Of a stretch of DNA of 38,091 bases, positions 35,063 to 38,091 are shown one piece after another. The position numbers were made by a program, and so were the translations under genes. Below the pieces are notes generated by a model. That model had not been told where the DNA came from. It saw only the letters and a list, made by a program, of their open reading frames with translations, and searched no databases. Location: the NCBI GenBank assembly GCA_902363515.1, contig CABJAN010000028.1:1-38091 (forward strand). The letters are read 5' to 3'. The stretch is from Bacillota bacterium (GTDB taxonomy: Bacteria; Bacillota; Clostridia; Lachnospirales; Lachnospiraceae). How positions within the stretch are numbered: position 1 is the first letter of the stretch; every line of letters starts with the position of its first letter.

Positions 35063-35112
35063 TTCTGCCACCAGTGCCCCATTTCCCACCACTTCTCACC
35101 ACTTTCTACCAC
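35063..35112 (-). promoter_or_regulatory. Array of 10-bp GTGG repeats, probable MraZ operator
   Basis: Read on minus from 35112: GTGGTAGAAA, GTGGTGAGAA, GTGGTGGGAA, ATGGGGCACT, GGTGGCAGAA. The first three are close copies; the last two are degenerate. The period is exactly 10 bp, so units face one side of the helix. The array begins about 4 bp after the predicted start site. Confidence 0.75.
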
Positions 35113-35122
35113 TTATGCATTC

Positions 35123-35151
35123 ATTCTATACCAAGATAAGTAATTCTGCAA
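35123..35151 (-). promoter_or_regulatory. Promoter of mraZ
   Basis: Minus strand TTGCAG (35146-35151), 17-bp spacer, TAGAAT (35123-35128). The leader to ATG 34993 is about 120 nt and contains the GTGG array. Confidence 0.65.
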
Positions 35152-35178
35152 GGGGGAACATATGTTTTTCTGCAAAAA

Positions 35179-35247
35179 TAAAAAAAGACGGAGCCCTGAA
35201 AACATCTATGGTTTCCAGGGTTTTCCATCTTTTTTCTTCTTCCGTCT
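35179..35247 (-). terminator. Terminator of the Spo0E-like gene
   Basis: An inner stem GTTTCC-AGGG/CCCT-GAAAAC (35211-35220 with 35194-35203) and an outer stem TCCGTCT/AGACGGA (35241-35247 with 35186-35192), followed on minus by a run of T. It isolates the mraZ promoter from upstream transcription. Confidence 0.7.
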
Positions 35248-35254
35248 GCTGTCC

Positions 35255-35416
35255 TTATGAACAGCTTTGCTGATTCATTATCATGTACTCTTCAATCAGG
35301 CAATCTAACATTCTGCTGATTTTTAAAATCTCAAGGAAGCAGTATTTTTGTTCAATCGCAGCATCTAATTGCTCTCTTGTGTGTTCGATTTCCCATTTCA
35401 GCTCTTTTCGGGTCAT
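35255..35416 (-). CDS. Spo0E-like aspartyl-phosphate phosphatase
   Basis: A 53-residue two-helix protein. The second helix carries the Spo0E signature Ser-x-x-x-Asp in KISRMLDCLIEEYM (Ser34, Asp38, followed by LIxxY). The first helix is KELKWEIEHTREQLDAAIEQ. Proteins of this family remove phosphate from Spo0A~P and so hold back sporulation. ATG 35416 has AGGAG 8 nt upstream, and a terminator follows the stop. It lies in the gap between ychF and mraZ. Confidence 0.8.
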   Translation of the reverse strand: MTRKELKWEIEHTREQLDAAIEQKYCFLEILKISRMLDCLIEEYMIMNQQSCS

Positions 35417-35511
35417 TTGCACTCTCCTGTTGTTTTCTGTCTGTCACAGGTTCTGACATTTCTCTTATACTTTGACAGTACCGAACTTTTTATGCATTTG
35501 TATAGTAATCT

Positions 35512-36609
35512 TTAAACATTAAAACGGAAAAGAATCACATCTCCGTCCTGAACTACATATTCCTTGCCTTCCATGCGAACCAGACCTTTTTCTCTGGCGC
35601 CTGCATAGGAACCGCAATCCAGTAAATCCTGATAGTTAACTACTTCTGCTTTAATAAATCCACGTTCAAAATCCGTATGAATTTTTCCTGCTGCCTGAGG
35701 CGCCTTTGTTCCCACCTTAATGGTCCATGCTCTTGTCTCATCCTCTCCTGATGTAAGGAAACTTAAAAGTCCTAACAAACGGTAGCTGGCAATAATTAAT
35801 TTTTCCAGACCGGACTGCTGTATTCCCAAATCCTCCAGAAATTCTTTCTTCTCATCTTCTTCCAGTTCTGAGATTTCCTGTTCAATTTCTGCACACAGTG
35901 CAAACACTTCACTGTTTGTCTTAGAGGCATACTCACGAACCTGCTGTACATAAGGATTGGAGGCTCCGTCATCGGCAAGATCATCTTCGGATACATTTGC
36001 AGCATAGATAACTGGTTTCCAGGTAAGCAGGTTATAGCCCTTCATATATAATTCCTGGTCCTCATTTTCCAGTTCCATAGAAGAAGCCGGTTCTCCACCT
36101 TCCAGATGCGCTTTAATCTCTTTTAAAAATTCCAGCTCTTTTGCTGCTTCCTTGTCCATTCTGGCTGATTTTGTAGTTTTCGCAATTCTTCTCTCCAGGA
36201 TTTCCAGATCAGAGAAAATCAGCTCCAGGTTAATAGTCTCAATATCACGAAGCGGATCAATACATCCGTCTACATGGATAACATTTTCATCTTCAAAGCA
36301 TCTTACCACATGTACAATAGCATCTACCTCACGAATGTTTGCCAAAAACTGGTTTCCAAGACCTTCACCTTTGGATGCGCCTTTTACCAGGCCGGCAATA
36401 TCTACAAATTCAATCACTGCCGGAGTCACCTTTTTGGACTGATAAAAATCTCCCAATAATTTCAATCTTTCATCCGGAACTGGAACAATTCCCACATTTG
36501 GGTCAATGGTGCAGAAGGGATAATTTGCAGACTCTGCTCCTGCTTTTGTCAGTGAATTAAACAATGTGCTTTTTCCTACGTTTGGGAGACCTACGATTCC
36601 TAGTTTCAT
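35512..36609 (-). CDS. ychF: Ribosome-binding ATPase YchF (OLA1 type)
   Basis: 365 residues. P-loop GLPNVGKST (7-15), switch [21 protein letters not shown] (about 69-89), specificity loop replaced by NVSEDD, consistent with ATP rather than GTP preference. A helical domain follows ([20 protein letters not shown]), and a C-terminal TGS domain ([24 protein letters not shown], ending [15 protein letters not shown]). A conserved housekeeping protein of ribosome and stress biology. Its start codon region is the boundary of the integrase-bearing segment. Confidence 0.95.
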   Translation of the reverse strand: MKLGIVGLPNVGKSTLFNSLTKAGAESANYPFCTIDPNVGIVPVPDERLKLLGDFYQSKKVTPAVIEFVDIAGLVKGASKGEGLGNQFLANIREVDAIVHVVRCFEDENVIHVDGCIDPLRDIETINLELIFSDLEILERRIAKTTKSARMDKEAAKELEFLKEIKAHLEGGEPASSMELENEDQELYMKGYNLLTWKPVIYAANVSEDDLADDGASNPYVQQVREYASKTNSEVFALCAEIEQEISELEEDEKKEFLEDLGIQQSGLEKLIIASYRLLGLLSFLTSGEDETRAWTIKVGTKAPQAAGKIHTDFERGFIKAEVVNYQDLLDCGSYAGAREKGLVRMEGKEYVVQDGDVILFRFNV

Positions 36610-36626
36610 TTTTATCTTTACCTGTC

Positions 36627-36655
36627 CGAAAACCCTTTATTTATGCGGGTTTTCG
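36627..36655. other. Hairpin between integrase and ychF
   Basis: CGAAAACCC (36627-36635) and GGGTTTTCG (36647-36655), a perfect 9-bp stem in the 75-bp spacer. It may end integrase transcription or lie near an attachment site; there is no U-tract. No direct repeat could be matched because the other end is outside the window. Confidence 0.4.
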
Positions 36656-36684
36656 CCTTTCTCTATATTTTTATTACACCCTTT

Positions 36685-37881
36685 TTACACCCTTTTTTCA
36701 ACTGTGGGTGTAGCTGCTTCAAATTGCTGAACAGCTTTTGCAAGGGACTCGTCCGTAACATGAACATACCTGTCCATTGTTGTTTTAATACTTGCGTGTC
36801 CTAATAGTTGCTGTAAAACTTTAGGTTGTACGCCGCGTTCAATCGCGCGTGTAGCATAAGTGTGTCGCAAGGCGTGCATACAAAAACGCTTAATACCAGC
36901 TTCATCACACAATTTATATAAATGTGTATCGTAGGAACTGTTTTTAGCAGGTTCTCCTGTTCGCCAGTTGATAAATACCAAATCCCGCATGACAAGACAT
37001 TTCTTTTCTCCCGTTCTGCTGTCTGTGTACTCCAAAATCTGTGAGAGCATTTCAGACTCTTTCCGGGTATCTTTTTCATCATAACAACTTTTTAGGATTG
37101 TATATGCGCGTTCTGTAAGCGGAATAGTACGATAACTTTTTTTCGTTTTAGGCGGACCGGCACGCCAATATCTCCGGCTGTGTCGATACTCTAAACTCTT
37201 ATTTACAGTTAAAGTACGTTTTTTCCAATCAATAGCGTCCCATGTCAGACCAATCAATTCAGCCGTTCTCAAACCCGTTTCTAATAACAAAGCATACTGT
37301 CTATAATTATGAGAACGCTCTGCGGCTTCAAGAAACTTTTCCTGTTCCTCAACGGTTAAGTATTTAATATCATCTACTGCCCGGACTGGTTTCGTATATC
37401 GAACACCATTCATAGGGTGCTTTGCAATAATATCATTCATAACTGCTGATTTGAACATAGTTCCCATTGAAATATAGGTCTGCCGGATTGTTGAGCCTGC
37501 ATATTCTGTTTCCATTCGATTTAAGACAGCTTTACAGTGCATAGGTTTTACATCAGCTATACACATAGTTCCTATCAATGGTTGAATATTTTTTTCGTAA
37601 CGCTCACGATAATTTCTTATCGTATTTGGCGCAAGGTCACAAATGATATTATCAATCCAATAATTGAACCATTTGTCTACTGTCATATCAGGCGCAGTAA
37701 CGATTAGATTATGTGTATCTTCATACTTTGCGTCAGCAAGCCATTTTTTTGCTTCGGGCAGCGTTTTGAAATATCCATTTTGACGCGTACCATTTTTAGC
37801 ATAAAATCTTGCGAAATATAAACCGTCCTTTCTTTGACAAATACCTTTTCCACACTCTTTGCCTTTTAAATTTTTTCCCAT
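36685..37881 (-). CDS. Tyrosine recombinase/integrase (Tn916/phage type)
   Basis: 398 residues. An N-terminal arm-binding part ([20 protein letters not shown]), a core-binding domain (about 65-165; [21 protein letters not shown]) and the catalytic domain with Arg205 (ETGLRTAEL), a beta-hairpin Lys ([12 protein letters not shown]), His336-x-x-Arg339 (HALRH), His362 ([10 protein letters not shown]) and nucleophile Tyr372 (DRYVH). All active residues are present. Such enzymes integrate and excise conjugative elements or prophages. Its codons and lower GC differ from the neighbouring core genes. The element should extend to the right. ATG 37881 is preceded by AAAGGAG, which lies in a hairpin. Confidence 0.93.
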   Translation of the reverse strand: MGKNLKGKECGKGICQRKDGLYFARFYAKNGTRQNGYFKTLPEAKKWLADAKYEDTHNLIVTAPDMTVDKWFNYWIDNIICDLAPNTIRNYRERYEKNIQPLIGTMCIADVKPMHCKAVLNRMETEYAGSTIRQTYISMGTMFKSAVMNDIIAKHPMNGVRYTKPVRAVDDIKYLTVEEQEKFLEAAERSHNYRQYALLLETGLRTAELIGLTWDAIDWKKRTLTVNKSLEYRHSRRYWRAGPPKTKKSYRTIPLTERAYTILKSCYDEKDTRKESEMLSQILEYTDSRTGEKKCLVMRDLVFINWRTGEPAKNSSYDTHLYKLCDEAGIKRFCMHALRHTYATRAIERGVQPKVLQQLLGHASIKTTMDRYVHVTDESLAKAVQQFEAATPTVEKRV

Positions 37882-37884
37882 AAC

Positions 37885-37914
37885 GGACTCCTTTCACGTT
37901 AAAAAAAAGAGTCC
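37885..37914 (-). promoter_or_regulatory. Hairpin hiding the integrase ribosome site
   Basis: Minus strand GGACTCTTTT (37914-37905) can pair with AAAGGAGTCC (37894-37885) over 10 bp with one G-U, loop about 10 nt. The second arm contains the entire Shine-Dalgarno AAAGGAG, 6 nt from ATG 37881. Confidence 0.6.
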
Positions 37915-37946
37915 AACGCAAATATAAAGTATATCACAAGGACTCC
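37901..37946 (-). terminator. Terminator-like fold upstream of the integrase
   Basis: Minus strand GGAGTCC (37946-37940) pairs with GGACTCT (37914-37908), then eight T (37908-37901). It uses the same GGACTC segment as the ribosome-site hairpin, so the two folds exclude each other. It would stop transcripts entering from further right. Confidence 0.55.
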
Positions 37947-37956
37947 GTTTTTTCAA
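37928..37956 (-). promoter_or_regulatory. Sigma-A promoter of the integrase gene
   Basis: Minus strand TTGAAA (37951-37956), 17-bp spacer, TATACT (37928-37933). The start site near 37921 leaves the first GGAGTCC copy in the promoter spacer, so this transcript can form only the ribosome-site hairpin. Confidence 0.65.
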
Positions 37957-38091
37957 TCTTAACAGACAAATATCAGTTTTAAAAGGTAAATTAATTTTAT
38001 AACCTGCCATTCTAATAGATTTGCCTGTTTACACATTTATTTCAAATTCCCAGAAGTTATCCACATTGAATGGGGGCATTTATTCCTTTTT
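37957..38091. other. Non-coding right edge
   Basis: AT-rich, with no open frame or ribosome site that I can support. It is presumably part of the element carrying the integrase. Confidence 0.5.

Noticed and set aside
35472..35506. Plus-strand TTGACA with TATAGT 23 bp away
   Set aside because: The spacer is too long for sigma-A, it points into the end of ychF and no plus-strand gene follows. A Spo0A-type promoter was considered, but no 0A box supports it.
36610..36684. tRNA as integrase target
   Set aside because: No cloverleaf or CCA-type end is visible in the spacer.
38057..38065. Perfect DnaA box TTATCCACA near the right end
   Set aside because: A single 9-mer with no cluster or origin context is expected by chance often enough.

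Overview
This looks like a chromosomal segment from a low-to-mid-GC, spore-forming Firmicute, most likely a Lachnospiraceae member (Blautia/Ruminococcus-like). The reasons are the gene order of a division and cell-wall (dcw) cluster that runs into ftsZ and then spoIIGA-sigE, strong AGGAGG ribosome sites, sigma-A promoters and many AraC/IclR/GntR-type regulators of plant-sugar use. Names are assigned from family motifs read in the sequence; nothing was searched.

Layout. 1-1966: a PD-(D/E)XK (Rpn-type) nuclease-like gene, then about 700 bp holding inverted repeats and a decayed or unusually started small membrane-protein gene. 1967-5057: gdhA and an ABC-F ATPase. 5208-10290: an AraC regulator divergent from ABC-F; a copper unit csoR-copA with ispF attached; and a ZIP metal transporter. 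10500-13156: a DUF1648 membrane protein, araD and araR, and a YlmC/YmxH PRC-barrel protein. 13316-15988: kdgK-eda with a divergent IclR (KdgR-like) regulator, which together convert KDG to pyruvate and glyceraldehyde-3-phosphate. 16262-18197: a second, internally shortened Rpn-like gene, then an SPFH membrane protein with a tiny ribbon-helix-helix gene behind it. 18287-21714: sigE, spoIIGA, aroD, aroE. 21868-34993 (all minus strand, transcribed mraZ to ftsZ): mraZ, rsmH, ftsL, pbpB-like, spoVD-like, mraY, murD, ftsW/spoVE, murA, divIB, ftsZ. 35255-36609: a 53-residue Spo0E-like gene and ychF. 36685-37881: a tyrosine recombinase that probably marks the edge of an integrated element continuing past the right end.

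How the parts connect. Several sporulation controls sit together: a spoIIGA promoter with a 21-bp spacer and a perfect Spo0A box, the SpoIIGA/pro-sigma-E pair, a spoVD-like penicillin-binding protein insulated by its own terminator and a sigma-E-like promoter, and a Spo0E-like phosphatase that would act on phosphorylated Spo0A. The dcw cluster lacks murE, murF, murG and ftsA, and carries murA where murG often sits.

Least ordinary items: (i) the integrase leader, where one GGACTC segment can pair with an upstream copy to form a terminator or with the Shine-Dalgarno to hide it; (ii) the SPFH/ribbon-helix-helix operon with tandem TGATATCA palindromes at its start site and a non-ATG start for the second gene; (iii) an internal ribosome site in copA that could release its C-terminal metal-binding domain as a free copper chaperone; (iv) five 10-bp GTGG-type repeats downstream of the mraZ promoter. 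I saw no rRNA, tRNA or CRISPR array.
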